Shown here piece after piece: positions 8,707 through 18,110 of a stretch of 64,000 nucleotides of DNA (positions are counted from its first letter, which is position 1; each line of letters starts with the position of its first letter). The stretch spans positions 2,166,794-2,230,793 of the forward strand of contig NZ_GL872413.1 of assembly GCF_000192225.1 (NCBI RefSeq), given 5' to 3'. The notes below the pieces were generated by a model. That model was not told the DNA's origin. It did no database searches and saw nothing but the letters and a program-made list of their open reading frames with translations. Source of the DNA: Capnocytophaga sp. oral taxon 338 str. F0234 (GTDB lineage: Bacteria > Bacteroidota > Bacteroidia > Flavobacteriales > Flavobacteriaceae). Position numbers and translations under genes: made by a program.

Positions 8707-8732
8707 AAAGAGATGGCTTCCATCTCTTTTTT
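8707..8732 (+). terminator. Rho-independent terminator
   Basis: A 10-bp perfect stem (AAAGAGATGG/CCATCTCTTT) with a CTT loop and T run, placed just before the cvpA start at 8739. Confidence 0.8.
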
Positions 8733-8738
8733 CATAGT

Positions 8739-9266
8739 ATGACTCATATTGACATTATTTTAGGTATTTTCTTAGCCATAGGCATTGTACAAGGGTTCCT
8801 CAAGGGGTTCATCTGGGAGGTAGCCTCTCTTATATCTGTATTTGTTGCCTTATGGATCTCCATTCACTTCTCTGCCAGAGTAGCTCCTTTTGTAAGCGAC
8901 CTTTTTTCCTTCTCTGCAAAAGCCAATCAGGTACTTTCTTTTATCATCACCTTCTTGCTTGCCCTTATCTTAGTAGGGCTGGCAGGAAAGCTCTTAACGA
9001 AGATTTTAGAAAGTGCTGCCTTAGGATCAGTAAACCGAGTGGCAGGAGCTGCCTTTGGAATGCTTAAGTGGTCACTCATTATAGGAACGGCACTAATGTA
9101 CCTAAACCAAGGTGCCATTGAGCTTATTCCTAAAGAAACTACCCAGCAATCCGCTCTCTATCACCCTATCATCAAGACAAGTAGCTGGATACGTACCTAT
9201 ATTTTCCAATATAAGGATACCTTTAGCTCTCTCTCCCAATTGCCTTCCTCCCCGCATGAAAGTTAA
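8739..9266 (+). CDS. cvpA: CvpA family membrane protein
   Basis: A 175-residue inner-membrane protein with four hydrophobic segments (about residues 5-24, 28-48, 65-88 and 102-122). It has the CvpA-type opening IDIILGIFLAIGIVQGFLKG and the central pattern GSVNRVAGAAFGMLKW. CvpA-like proteins have been tied to colicin V production and envelope stress; the molecular role is unsettled. The start codon lies only a few bases after a terminator hairpin, so expression may depend on read-through or on a promoter inside the upstream gene. Confidence 0.85.
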   Translation: MTHIDIILGIFLAIGIVQGFLKGFIWEVASLISVFVALWISIHFSARVAPFVSDLFSFSAKANQVLSFIITFLLALILVGLAGKLLTKILESAALGSVNRVAGAAFGMLKWSLIIGTALMYLNQGAIELIPKETTQQSALYHPIIKTSSWIRTYIFQYKDTFSSLSQLPSSPHES

Positions 9267-9348
9267 AAATATTTTAATTGATTAGTTTTATTTTTCAAAT
9301 TACTGTAACTTGCGATGTTTTTGCGCAACTCTCTTAAGAAAAGTTAAA

Positions 9349-10203
9349 ATGAACTTGAAAATAATAACCACTTACTCCTTACTCGCTGTTCTCCTTAGCA
9401 GTTGCTATTGGCTGGACACCCCTAAGAAAAACAGTCATGCAGTGGCTCGAGTAGGCGATTATTACCTATATGAGGAGGATATCCGAAAACTGCTCCCTAA
9501 GGACTATACGCTGGAGGATAGCCTACAAATTGTAACCCCTTATATTGATAATTGGGCACTAAAAAAACTCCTCTTACTCAAAGCAGAGGAGAATATCTCC
9601 AATGCCAAAAAAGAAGAATTTGAACATTTAGTAAGCCAATACCGAACCGATTTGTATACCCAATCCTACTTAGACTTACTCTCTCGACAGGTGGATACCG
9701 CAATTAGCAAACAAGAAAGAGAGTTATTCTACCAAGAAAATAAGGATATCTTTAAGCTTAATGAGGAATTGATACAACTTCGGTATATACAGCTATCTCC
9801 CAGTAGCTTAAGTCCTAAAATCATCAACGCTTTCAAAAATTTTTCTCCTAAGGATAAGCAATATATTGATTCTTTAGCCCCTCACTTCACCTCCTCTTTC
9901 CTCAATGATAGTATGTGGGTAAGGGCAAGTGAAGTCCGTGAGAAGTTGCCTATGCTCGCCTCAAGGCTCAATAAGCGATTCTCACATCAGTTCCTTGAGG
10001 ATAGGGATTCCACCAATGTGTACCTATTAAAAATAAATAACTTCTTGGACAATACCGACTATGCTCCCTTGAATTATGTATATCCAACCCTGCAACAAAT
10101 TATCCTAAATAAGCGCAGGAGCAATTATATCAATGACTTAGAAAAAGAAATCATCAATAATGCAATTGAAAAGAAACAATTTGAAATCTATGAACAGAAT
10201 TAA
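9349..10203 (+). CDS. SurA-N-like periplasmic lipoprotein (PPIase-related)
   Basis: A 284-residue protein with a lipoprotein signal (LLAVLLSSC, lipobox Cys at about residue 18). It has the VARVGDYYLYEEDIRKLLP opening seen in SurA/PpiC-type chaperones (A-x-V-G-D-x-x-L). The middle part looks like a degenerate parvulin region without clear catalytic residues, so a chaperone role is more likely than isomerase activity. The ATG at 9349 gives a proper lipoprotein signal; an earlier TTG does not. Its 3' end overlaps the start of the SurA-like gene by 14 bases, so the two are translationally linked and probably act together on outer-membrane protein precursors. Confidence 0.75.
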   Translation: MNLKIITTYSLLAVLLSSCYWLDTPKKNSHAVARVGDYYLYEEDIRKLLPKDYTLEDSLQIVTPYIDNWALKKLLLLKAEENISNAKKEEFEHLVSQYRTDLYTQSYLDLLSRQVDTAISKQERELFYQENKDIFKLNEELIQLRYIQLSPSSLSPKIINAFKNFSPKDKQYIDSLAPHFTSSFLNDSMWVRASEVREKLPMLASRLNKRFSHQFLEDRDSTNVYLLKINNFLDNTDYAPLNYVYPTLQQIILNKRRSNYINDLEKEIINNAIEKKQFEIYEQN

Positions 10204-11545
10204 CTATTTGGGTACATTATTTTTATCCTTTTTCCTCTGTATCCCATGCCTTTGGGCGCAATCTTCTAAAACGAAAATAGATGGGGTTGCCGCCGTCGTA
10301 GGAGATTATCTTATCTTAGAGACCGATATTGACCGTGCTTTAATAGAACTCCGCTCTCAAAATGTGGATACCAAGAATGTAACTCGTTGCCAACTCTTGG
10401 GTAAGCTCATGGAGGATAAGCTCTATGTGAACCAAGCCATCCAAGATAGTATCAAGGTTTCCGATACAGATATCCGTGATGGAGTGAATCGCCGTATTGA
10501 GTTCTTAACAGATCAGTTGGGAGATATACAAAAGGTCATTCAGTTCTATCACAAGGATGATGAGCAGTCCCTCCGCGATGAGCTCTTTGATATCCTTCGC
10601 CAAAACGAACTTAGCTCCCGTATGAAAGCTAAAATCGTAGAGAATATTGAGGTTACTCCTGAGGAAGTAAAACAGTTCTTTAACAAAATACCTAAGGATG
10701 AACTCCCTACCATTGGTACAGAATTAGAAATCGCACAAATAGTGATAGAACCTAAAGCACCTCAAAGTGAGGTGAATAAGGTCATTGAACAACTCAAGGA
10801 AATCAAGAAAGATGTACAGGAGAATGGGGCTAGCTTCCCCACCAAGGCAATCCTTTATTCTGCCGACAGAGCTACAGGAGGTAAGGAACTAACTTTCAAT
10901 AGAAAATCCAGTTTTGCTAAAGAATTCAAGGATGTGGCTTTCTCCCTACAAGAAGGCGAAATATCTGACCCCTTCAAAACAGATTTCGGTTGGCATATCC
11001 TACAGGTGGTCAAGATACGGGGGAAGGAAGTCTCCGTACGGCACATTCTGATGGTACCACAAATCCCACAAAACTCATTGGAAGAAGCAAAAAAGAAAAT
11101 TAATGATATCCGCAATAAAATTATCAATAAGGAATTCACTTTCGCAGAAGCCGCTAAGAATTTCTCCGATGAAAAGGAAACTAAGGAGGACGGAGGGCAA
11201 CTGCTAAATCCTGAGAACTATTCTACCAAGTTTGAACTAACTCGTATGGAACCTCTCCTCTATTCACAAGTATCTTCCTTGAAGGATGATGAAATATCCT
11301 CCCCTATCATGGATGAGGACAGAACAGGAAGAAAAATGTACAAAATATACCGTATTACCAACCGTATAGGCGAACATACCGCTGATTTTATCAATGATTA
11401 TACACGAATCCGTGATCTGGCATTGAAAGAAAAACAACTAGAAGCTGTGGGTAAATGGATGAATGAGGCTATCAAAAAAACCTTTATTTCTGTAAAAGGA
11501 GAATACAAAAAGTGTTCTTTTTCAAATAATTGGTTAAAAAAATAG
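10190..11545 (+). CDS. surA: SurA-like periplasmic chaperone/peptidyl-prolyl isomerase
   Basis: A 451-residue secreted protein (signal peptide ending CLWAQ). Domains in order: a SurA N-terminal chaperone segment (about 27-165, with AAVVGDYLILETDID), a first parvulin-like domain (about 180-275, TELEIAQIVIEP to FGWHILQVV), and a second parvulin domain (about 280-385, VSVRHILM to DGGQL). SurA escorts outer-membrane proteins through the periplasm and isomerises prolyl bonds. The start at 10,190 is an ATG within the end of the preceding lipoprotein gene. A good terminator follows the gene. Confidence 0.88.
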   Translation: MNRINYLGTLFLSFFLCIPCLWAQSSKTKIDGVAAVVGDYLILETDIDRALIELRSQNVDTKNVTRCQLLGKLMEDKLYVNQAIQDSIKVSDTDIRDGVNRRIEFLTDQLGDIQKVIQFYHKDDEQSLRDELFDILRQNELSSRMKAKIVENIEVTPEEVKQFFNKIPKDELPTIGTELEIAQIVIEPKAPQSEVNKVIEQLKEIKKDVQENGASFPTKAILYSADRATGGKELTFNRKSSFAKEFKDVAFSLQEGEISDPFKTDFGWHILQVVKIRGKEVSVRHILMVPQIPQNSLEEAKKKINDIRNKIINKEFTFAEAAKNFSDEKETKEDGGQLLNPENYSTKFELTRMEPLLYSQVSSLKDDEISSPIMDEDRTGRKMYKIYRITNRIGEHTADFINDYTRIRDLALKEKQLEAVGKWMNEAIKKTFISVKGEYKKCSFSNNWLKK

Positions 11546-11570
11546 AATTTTCTTAGTTAATTTTTCGTAG

Positions 11571-11611
11571 AATAAGGCTATCTGCAAATAATGCAGGTTG
11601 CCTTATTTTTT
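11571..11611 (+). terminator. Rho-independent terminator
   Basis: AATAAGG...CCTTATT with an inner CTGCA/TGCAG pairing, then a run of T. It lies 25 bases after the surA stop. Confidence 0.8.
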
Positions 11612-11641
11612 TACTGATTACAAATAAAAATCAGAAAAATA

Positions 11642-11672
11642 TTGTTTATTTGATTTTTTCTTTATACCTTTG
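11642..11672 (+). promoter_or_regulatory. -33/-7 promoter for mdh
   Basis: TTG (11642-11644), 20 bases, then TACCTTTG (11665-11672), which is an exact TAnnTTTG match. The ATG is at 11708. Confidence 0.65.
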
Positions 11673-11707
11673 ACAGCACATACAATAACATTTTAAAGAA
11701 GATTTTT

Positions 11708-12640
11708 ATGAAAGTAACCGTAGTAGGCGCTGGAGCAGTTGGCGCAAGTTGTGCGGAATACATCGCACTGAAGAATTTTACTGCTGAAGTTGTTTTAATT
11801 GATATCAAAGAAGGTTTTGCCGAAGGAAAGGCAATGGACCTTATGCAAACAGCCTCCTTGAACGGGTTTGATACCCGTATTATAGGAGTAACTAATGACT
11901 ATTCCAGAACGGCAGGAAGTGATGTAGCTGTGATCACCTCCGGTATTCCTCGCAAGCCAGGCATGACCCGTGAGGAACTCATTGGTACTAATGCAAATAT
12001 TGTTAAGTCTGTAGTGGAACAACTGGTTAAGTATTCTCCCAATATCATTGTAATTGTGGTAAGTAACCCTATGGATACTATGACCTATCTGGCACATAAA
12101 GCTACCAAATTACCTAAAAATCACATCATTGGTATGGGAGGTGCTTTGGATAGTGCTCGTTTCAGATATCGCTTAGCAGAAGCCCTAAACAGCCCTATCT
12201 CCGATGTAGAAGGAATGGTAATTGCTGCTCACAGTGATAGTGGCATGCTCCCCCTTACCCGATTGGCAAGTTATCGCGGAGTGCCTGTTACTGAGTTCTT
12301 ATCTGAAGAACGTCTCAGCCAAGTTGCTCAAGATACCAAAGTAGGAGGAGCTACTCTTACCAAACTTTTGGGAACTTCCGCCTGGTATGCTCCAGGTGCT
12401 GCCGTTTCCGCCTTAGTACAAGCAATCGCTTGTGACCAGAAAAAACTCTTCCCTTGTTCAGCACTCCTTGAAGGAGAATACGGACAAAAGGACGTGTGCG
12501 TAGGAGTCCCTGCTATCATCGGTCGTGATGGTATTGAGAAAATTGTAGAAATAAAACTCAATGATGCTGAAAAAGCTAAATTCAGTGAAAGTACTCAAGC
12601 TGTACGTGAGGTAAATAAAGCCTTAGAAGGCGTTTTATAA
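11708..12640 (+). CDS. mdh: Malate dehydrogenase
   Basis: A 310-residue NAD-dependent enzyme interconverting malate and oxaloacetate in the TCA cycle. The Rossmann motif VGAGAVGA is at residues 6-13 and the NAD-selecting Asp at 32. The substrate arginines are Arg82, Arg88 and Arg151, and the catalytic His is His175. The catalytic loop reads AAHSDSGM where the family often has GGHGDT, so the His and Asp are kept while the neighbours differ. The length and the LDH-like MDH fold are normal. It is a single gene with its own promoter and terminator. Confidence 0.95.
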   Translation: MKVTVVGAGAVGASCAEYIALKNFTAEVVLIDIKEGFAEGKAMDLMQTASLNGFDTRIIGVTNDYSRTAGSDVAVITSGIPRKPGMTREELIGTNANIVKSVVEQLVKYSPNIIVIVVSNPMDTMTYLAHKATKLPKNHIIGMGGALDSARFRYRLAEALNSPISDVEGMVIAAHSDSGMLPLTRLASYRGVPVTEFLSEERLSQVAQDTKVGGATLTKLLGTSAWYAPGAAVSALVQAIACDQKKLFPCSALLEGEYGQKDVCVGVPAIIGRDGIEKIVEIKLNDAEKAKFSESTQAVREVNKALEGVL

Positions 12641-12660
12641 GCCCTTAAACAAAAAGAATG

Positions 12661-12692
12661 GGAGGCTATCTTTTAGGACAGCCTCCTTATTT
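12661..12692 (+). terminator. Rho-independent terminator
   Basis: The stem GGAGGCT/AGCCTCC (12661-12667 with 12680-12686) followed by TTATTTT, 20 bases after the mdh stop. Confidence 0.8.
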
Positions 12693-12788
12693 TCTAAAAG
12701 TACTCCCTAAAAACACTAAATACAACCTTCTATATACACATATCCCCAACTGCTGTCCGTGTTAGCCTTACTTTTCCCCTCATATCAG

Positions 12789-14240
12789 ATGAAACCCATC
12801 CTTATTGTTCAGATTCTCTACGTCCTACTTATCATCATGGTGTGTTTACGCATTATATGGGATACCCGCTCAGTAAGCAAAGCCTTAGCCTACCTGCTCT
12901 TGGTAATCTTTGCTCCTATCGTGGGGGCTATTTTCTATTTCTCTTTTGGTATTAACTACCGCAAACACAAAATATACTATAGGAAACTAACCATTGACCA
13001 ACGCTTCCGAAAAACCTTGCAAGAACATTTTCCTCAATTGCGCAATCATCTCCGCTCATTAGCACCCTATGTAACTTCCTCTTATAAGAAAAGCCTACGC
13101 TTTTTATCACATATTGAACAGCGCCCTTCTATTATTCCTAACGAAGAGGTAAAGATAATCTGTAATGGCGAAAATTTCTTCCCACAACTGCTTGAAGCTC
13201 TTAAAAAAGCAACACACCACATCCATATTGAGTTCTATATCTATGAAAACGACCATATAGGGAATGCTATCAAGGATATTCTTATTCAGAAAGTAAAAGA
13301 GGGGGTAGAGGTACGCTTTATCTATGATGACTTTGGCAGTCAGGATATTCGTAAAAATATTGTAAAGGAATTAAAAGTGCATGGCGTACAGGCTTTCCCT
13401 TTCTACAAAATCACCTTCATTAAGCTCGCCAACCGCATGAACTACCGCAACCACCGAAAAATAGTAGTTATTGATGGCTATACGGCTTTTGTAGGGGGAA
13501 TCAATATCAGTGACAAATATAACAATGCAGAAAAGAATCCCCTCTACTGGCGTGATACCCACTTGATGATACGCGGTTATTCTGTCTACACCTTACAAGC
13601 TATTTTCTTACAGGATTGGAACTTTTGTAGTGGGGAAAATGTTAATATCAATGCTCTCTACTTCCCTGTAGATATTACTCCCTATCCCACGAATTATTTT
13701 ACCCAAATAGTATCCAGCGGGGCTGATTCTGACTTACCTAATATCCTTTATGCTACAGTACAACTTATCTATGCCGCCAAGCGAGAAATACTCCTTACCA
13801 CGCCCTACTTTGTCCCAGATACCTCTCTGCAAGAAGCCTTAATAATAGCTGCTCTAAGTGGTGTAGAGGTGAAATTACTCCTCCCTAAGGAGGGGGATTC
13901 CGTGTTTGTACATACCGCCAGCGAATCCTTCTTTGAAGAACTCCTCAGAGCAGGGGTACAGATTTATCGTTATGAGAAAGGTTTTGTACATGCCAAAACT
14001 TTCGTAATTGATAGCGAAGTAGCCTCCGTAGGGACTGCTAATCTTGATGCTCGTAGCTTTGATCTTAATTTTGAAGTAAGTGCTATAGTCTATAACAAAA
14101 AGGTAGCCACTGAACTCCGCCTTATTTTCTACGAAGATATAAAAGAAGCCGCTCTACTTTCCATTGACCAATGGAAAAAGCGCAGCCGACTCAAACAGCT
14201 CTTAGAGCGCATGGCACGGCTTCTCTCACCTTTCTTGTAG
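12789..14240 (+). CDS. cls: Cardiolipin synthase (phospholipase D type)
   Basis: A 483-residue membrane enzyme that joins two phosphatidylglycerol molecules into cardiolipin. Two hydrophobic segments lie at about residues 3-22 and 33-54. Two HKD motifs are complete: His222/Lys224/Asp229 (NHRKIVVID) and His401/Lys403/Asp408 (HAKTFVID). The start at 12,789 (MKPILIVQ) puts the first membrane segment at the N-terminus, as in other Cls proteins. No partner gene is apparent, and the convergent SUKH/SUFU gene ends 12 bases away. Confidence 0.92.
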   Translation: MKPILIVQILYVLLIIMVCLRIIWDTRSVSKALAYLLLVIFAPIVGAIFYFSFGINYRKHKIYYRKLTIDQRFRKTLQEHFPQLRNHLRSLAPYVTSSYKKSLRFLSHIEQRPSIIPNEEVKIICNGENFFPQLLEALKKATHHIHIEFYIYENDHIGNAIKDILIQKVKEGVEVRFIYDDFGSQDIRKNIVKELKVHGVQAFPFYKITFIKLANRMNYRNHRKIVVIDGYTAFVGGINISDKYNNAEKNPLYWRDTHLMIRGYSVYTLQAIFLQDWNFCSGENVNINALYFPVDITPYPTNYFTQIVSSGADSDLPNILYATVQLIYAAKREILLTTPYFVPDTSLQEALIIAALSGVEVKLLLPKEGDSVFVHTASESFFEELLRAGVQIYRYEKGFVHAKTFVIDSEVASVGTANLDARSFDLNFEVSAIVYNKKVATELRLIFYEDIKEAALLSIDQWKKRSRLKQLLERMARLLSPFL

Positions 14241-14252
14241 TCAACATCGTTC

Positions 14253-16379
14253 TTAAGAACCACAGTTGATAAAAATTACTGGAGTACCATCCTCTTCATA
14301 GCCCTCTATATCAAAGCCTTCAAAGAAAATATGGTCACCCAAATCTTTATTTGCCAACGTGTTATGAATAAGCCATAATAGTTCTAATGCTCCAAAAGCA
14401 GTTCCGTCCCCTGAGTAGAGTTCCGCAACAATAAGAGCATCATACAAGCCTCTTTCATCGGGGGCTTCTTCAAAGAGATTCTCATTGGCAAGAATTTCAA
14501 AGTCATGTAGCTCTTTTCTACTCTTGATCCATGCCCGATACATTATCTTCACCTTAGGCGAACGGAAAATGGTTCCAAAAGGATTAAAATCCTCTATATC
14601 ATTCTCTATATCTGCATTATAAGCCTTTACACTCTCCCAGAAAATCATCAGTCCAGGGTAATGCTCCTGAGTGAATGCCCAGGCTATATTGTCCAAAAGT
14701 CCTGTATTCTGAGTAGGAGAGAAATCCGCACATACATTAGGACGATTTACATCCACCACTGGAGGATAAGGAATATCCCTTTCGCTGAAGCGCTCTAACA
14801 GAGCACTACTATCATTCTCCAATTTGTAGAGCATCTCCTGTTCATAAAGGGGTACTATACTATAAAAATGTACCTCTTTTCCTGTAGGAAGTTGTGCTAT
14901 GGCATTTTCTCCATCTTTATCATCGGCTGTAATGAGTAGCATACAAGTGAAGTCAGTTCCTTCCAAAGGATCGCCTGTAGGGATAGTATGTCCCCAAGCT
15001 AAGAAAGTATCCTGTTCAATAGGGAGGCGAGCGAGAATCTTTAGCCAGCGAATAGGCCAATAATCCTTTTCTTCATTACTCTTAATATCCCAATGAGCAG
15101 GCAGGTTAATAACCATTTCAGCAAAAGGACTTCCTCCAAACCCTTCAGGTACATTCATTGCATAAGCACCCATTCCTCCTGTTACCAAAGTATAATAATT
15201 GCGCTCTTTAGTAGGCTTGACAATGTAAATATCACAATGAATATCCGGAGATACTATCTCATGGAATACTTCATCAAATTTTCCAAAATTCTCCTCTATA
15301 TAATCCTCCAAAGCCTCTCTTTCCTCTTCTTCATAATAAGCGGGCTGACCATTCTTTGAAAGGAACTCCATGGAATCTTTCTCCTCAGAATAAGCCAATC
15401 GCCCTGTCTCTATCCCTTCTATTGTTTTAGTAAGCCACTGAAAAAGCCCTGAAAATACAAAAGAGATATCATATTCTTCCAATTCCTTGGAGGGAGTTAC
15501 TCCTATAAGCTGACCATAAATACCTTCCTGTGGGTCATTATCAAGGTCAAAACATAGGTAGCTATCTATCTCTCCTCCTACCTCATGTATCATAAAAGGC
15601 ACCCATTTATAATTGAAGAGCTGGTTCTTTATATAGCCTTCTTCCTCAAAGTTCTGTTCTGGAATTTGTAATTTCTGCCAGTTTTCACCAAAGGTGTCTT
15701 TAAGAAAATCTGATATTTTTTGTTGGCATTCTTCTATTTCATCAAGCCCTACAAAACGTTGTTCTGAGCCAAAGAAAGGTTTCTTTTCTCTCTGTCCATC
15801 AAAAGTTCTATGTAGTTGTTTGAAATCCTCAGGGAGGGTAAAGCCTAATCGTCTCTCAAAGGCTTCTATTTTCTCTTCCGTAGCTGGCTTCCCTAAACGC
15901 TGTTCCATCTGTGGAGCATACTTCCGAATTGTCTTTACAAAATCTTCTAATATATACTCCACACCTCCTTTGCCTCCTTCTACAGCATCCAATAGTGTAA
16001 TTCCTTTCTCCTGAGCAATAGTTACATAATGTAATAACTCCTGTGCTCCTGAAAGAGAAGCGGCTCTTTCAAGATGTTTTTTAGCATTCTCTATATCATT
16101 AAGGTAGAAGTAAGAATACCCTATACGATAATTCCACACCTCTGTATCACCTATTTCAGCTTCAAGATATTTGAAAATCTCCACAGCTCTACGCAGATAT
16201 TTCTCATTTCCCTCAGATGAATCTAACCAATATAAGTTATTATAGGCACGCCCCAATTCACTGAGCACCGCTGTAGTCTTATCCTCATGAGGGAGATTCT
16301 CTATAAAGTCAATGATCGCCTGAATATGGTCGTCTTCATTCCACTTATCAATTTTTTTTAAGATCTGTTGTTCTGTCAT
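14253..16379 (-). CDS. TPR-SUKH-SUFU multidomain immunity-type protein
   Basis: A 708-residue cytoplasmic protein with no signal peptide. Residues 1-115 form helical TPR-like repeats (AYNNLYWLD, YRIGYSYFYLNDIENAKKHL). Residues about 165-320 resemble SUKH (SMI1/KNR4), with EEKIEAFERRLGFTLPEDF followed by LHRTFDG. Residues about 350-550 resemble Suppressor-of-fused (SUFU), with VTGGMGAYAMNVPEG, AEMVINLP, RWLKILARLP and WGHTIPTGDPL. A C-terminal part of about 150 residues is unrecognised. SUKH and SUFU are both known immunity families of polymorphic toxin systems, so a poly-immunity role is a reasonable inference. No toxin gene lies nearby. The gene stands alone between cls and the SRP RNA. Confidence 0.78.
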   Translation of the reverse strand: MTEQQILKKIDKWNEDDHIQAIIDFIENLPHEDKTTAVLSELGRAYNNLYWLDSSEGNEKYLRRAVEIFKYLEAEIGDTEVWNYRIGYSYFYLNDIENAKKHLERAASLSGAQELLHYVTIAQEKGITLLDAVEGGKGGVEYILEDFVKTIRKYAPQMEQRLGKPATEEKIEAFERRLGFTLPEDFKQLHRTFDGQREKKPFFGSEQRFVGLDEIEECQQKISDFLKDTFGENWQKLQIPEQNFEEEGYIKNQLFNYKWVPFMIHEVGGEIDSYLCFDLDNDPQEGIYGQLIGVTPSKELEEYDISFVFSGLFQWLTKTIEGIETGRLAYSEEKDSMEFLSKNGQPAYYEEEEREALEDYIEENFGKFDEVFHEIVSPDIHCDIYIVKPTKERNYYTLVTGGMGAYAMNVPEGFGGSPFAEMVINLPAHWDIKSNEEKDYWPIRWLKILARLPIEQDTFLAWGHTIPTGDPLEGTDFTCMLLITADDKDGENAIAQLPTGKEVHFYSIVPLYEQEMLYKLENDSSALLERFSERDIPYPPVVDVNRPNVCADFSPTQNTGLLDNIAWAFTQEHYPGLMIFWESVKAYNADIENDIEDFNPFGTIFRSPKVKIMYRAWIKSRKELHDFEILANENLFEEAPDERGLYDALIVAELYSGDGTAFGALELLWLIHNTLANKDLGDHIFFEGFDIEGYEEDGTPVIFINCGS

Positions 16380-16434
16380 AGTATTGATTCTTATTTGTTT
16401 ACAAAATTTTTCGTGCCTTTTTTATACAAAAAAT

Positions 16435-16529
16435 GGCAAGCTACCTACATCGCACCGCTACAACCTTATACCTTTGCTGCGTTCCCACCCTGGAGGATTC
16501 TAAGGGAGCTGGTCGTGTAGGACTTGCCG
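16435..16529 (-). ncRNA. ffs: Signal recognition particle RNA (4.5S type)
   Basis: On the minus strand the 95-base RNA is closed by GGCAAG/CTTGCC and CCTACA/TGTAGG pairing. It contains the conserved asymmetric-loop region near the tip (CCAGGGTGGGAACGCAGCA), as in bacterial SRP RNA. It binds Ffh and directs membrane proteins to the translocon. An exact TACCTTTG box sits 5 bases upstream and a T run follows the closing stem. A short reading frame overlapping it is not believed. Confidence 0.9.
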
Positions 16530-16533
16530 AGTG

Positions 16534-16541
16534 CAAAGGTA
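16534..16541 (-). promoter_or_regulatory. -7 box of the SRP RNA gene
   Basis: TACCTTTG on the minus strand, at the expected distance from the RNA 5' end near 16,529. Confidence 0.65.
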
Positions 16542-16744
16542 CAAAAAAAATGAAATAATACAAATTATTTTCAATCTTTTTTTTGTAACTTCTCTGAGCA
16601 CCTCTACTTACCTCTCTTGAAAAATCATAATCCACTATATATTAATCTAAAAGAAAAGATAATTACATAGTAACGCTCTAGGGTTCTTTCATTACAAAAA
16701 CTCATACGCTAAAAGGAAACACTATAACGGCTCATACGGGGAGC

Positions 16745-16783
16745 AAAAACGTCCAAAGAAAAAGTTTTTAATTCTTTGGACGT
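16745..16783 (-). terminator. Rho-independent terminator
   Basis: A 12-bp perfect stem (ACGTCCAAAGAA/TTCTTTGGACGT, 16749-16760 with 16772-16783), followed on the minus strand by a T run. It ends the nuclease gene. Confidence 0.8.
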
Positions 16784-16816
16784 GTAAATCATCTCTATTA
16801 AAAAGATCTAGTGCTA

Positions 16817-17860
16817 TTATTGTTCTTTTATCAAAAACAAATATACGGGAAAGTGATCGGAATAACCCCCTGTATAGCTTCCATTAGCATAACTACGGAA
16901 AGGATAACCTGCATACCTCCCTGATGGATTGGCCAATTCTGGGCTGTTGAACACACCCGCTTTCCAATATTTATAGCCTTTCCCCTCTGGAGCAAGATAT
17001 CCATAAGTAATTATAAACTGGTCAAATAAACTCCAACTATCACGATATGCCAAAGTCCCTATCCCTTTCTTATACATGCTTTCCATAGGATTGTATAGCT
17101 CTCCTTGTCGTACTTTATTCTTGTCCGCTTTTGTTTTAAGCACTTTCTTAAACCCTGAATTGGTAGGATCATCATTGAAATCCCCCATACTAATCACCTT
17201 AGCCATAGGATTAATCGTAGTTAAGGAATCAAAGATTCTTTTATTTAAGGCAGCAGCAGCTTCTCTTAAAGGACGGCTTGCAGCTTCCCCTCCTGAACGT
17301 GAGGGCCAGTGATTAACAATAAAATGTATTTCCTCCCCGTCCATCTCTCCTGAAATAAGAATCTGATCACGTGTGTAACGGCGCTTCCCCGCAGCATCCT
17401 TGATATCTAAGAAATGTTTAGAGGTCTTTGTAGGCTTGAATACTCCCTGCTTATACAGAAAGGCTACATCTATCCCACGAGCATCAGGAGAATTATAATG
17501 AACAATCCCATAATAGTTACCCTTCAATGCTTCAGAATTTATCAAATCCTCCACTACATCACGATTCTCTACCTCCGCTAATCCTACAAAATCAGGGGCT
17601 TGTCCTGTAACATCTTTCCCTATCTTAGCAATTGTAGTACTAAGTTTATTGATGTGGTCAAAATAATGCTCACTTGTCCAATGATCTTTCCCAGTAGGAG
17701 TGCGATCATCATCAAATTTCTTGGGGTCATTTATCGTATCAAAGAGGTTCTCCACATTATAGAACGCTACAGTACGAACCTTATAAGTCTTAGATTGTGC
17801 TTCCACAAACAAACTATTTAACGTCAATAGAATACAAAAAGGTAAACAGAATTTTTTCAT
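16817..17860 (-). CDS. Secreted endonuclease/exonuclease/phosphatase family protein
   Basis: A 347-residue protein with a signal peptide (MKKFCLPFCILLTLNSLFVEAQ). The DNase-I-like EEP fold is clear: FYNVENLFDT (metal/catalytic Asn and Glu region), GLAEVEN, the catalytic VNHWPSRSGG stretch, MGDFND and the terminal SDHFPV. The family hydrolyses phosphodiester bonds in DNA, RNA or phospholipids. The secreted form may scavenge nucleic acid or act extracellularly; the substrate is not determined. It has its own promoter and terminator. Confidence 0.87.
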   Translation of the reverse strand: MKKFCLPFCILLTLNSLFVEAQSKTYKVRTVAFYNVENLFDTINDPKKFDDDRTPTGKDHWTSEHYFDHINKLSTTIAKIGKDVTGQAPDFVGLAEVENRDVVEDLINSEALKGNYYGIVHYNSPDARGIDVAFLYKQGVFKPTKTSKHFLDIKDAAGKRRYTRDQILISGEMDGEEIHFIVNHWPSRSGGEAASRPLREAAAALNKRIFDSLTTINPMAKVISMGDFNDDPTNSGFKKVLKTKADKNKVRQGELYNPMESMYKKGIGTLAYRDSWSLFDQFIITYGYLAPEGKGYKYWKAGVFNSPELANPSGRYAGYPFRSYANGSYTGGYSDHFPVYLFLIKEQ

Positions 17861-17876
17861 CTAAAGTAATTTTTGA

Positions 17877-17884
17877 CAAAAATA
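17877..17884 (-). promoter_or_regulatory. -7 box for the nuclease gene
   Basis: TATTTTTG on the minus strand, 16 bases before the ATG at 17860. Confidence 0.5.
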
Positions 17885-18046
17885 CGATTTTCTCCTTTAA
17901 AAAACAAATAAAACCTAAAATATTCCCTCATCAATTATCACAAATTTCTATGGTTTTTTAACTTTCCTTTTTCTACTTTTCTCATTGAATTTCCGTACAA
18001 AGAAGGTAATCGTAACTATCTGCACCTTGCCATAACACTCAAAGAA

Positions 18047-18090
18047 AAAGGGAAAGGGTATTGCCTAAATGAGCAATGCCCTTTCCCTTT
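18047..18090 (-). terminator. Long-stem terminator
   Basis: An 18-bp stem (18047-18064 with 18073-18090, one G-T pair), 20 bases beyond the coiled-coil gene stop. The T run on the minus strand is interrupted. Confidence 0.7.
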
Positions 18091-18110
18091 ATAAAATAAC
18101 TAATGTAACT

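Noticed and set aside
16441-16635. Minus-strand 64-codon frame
   Set aside because: It runs through the SRP RNA gene and its promoter.
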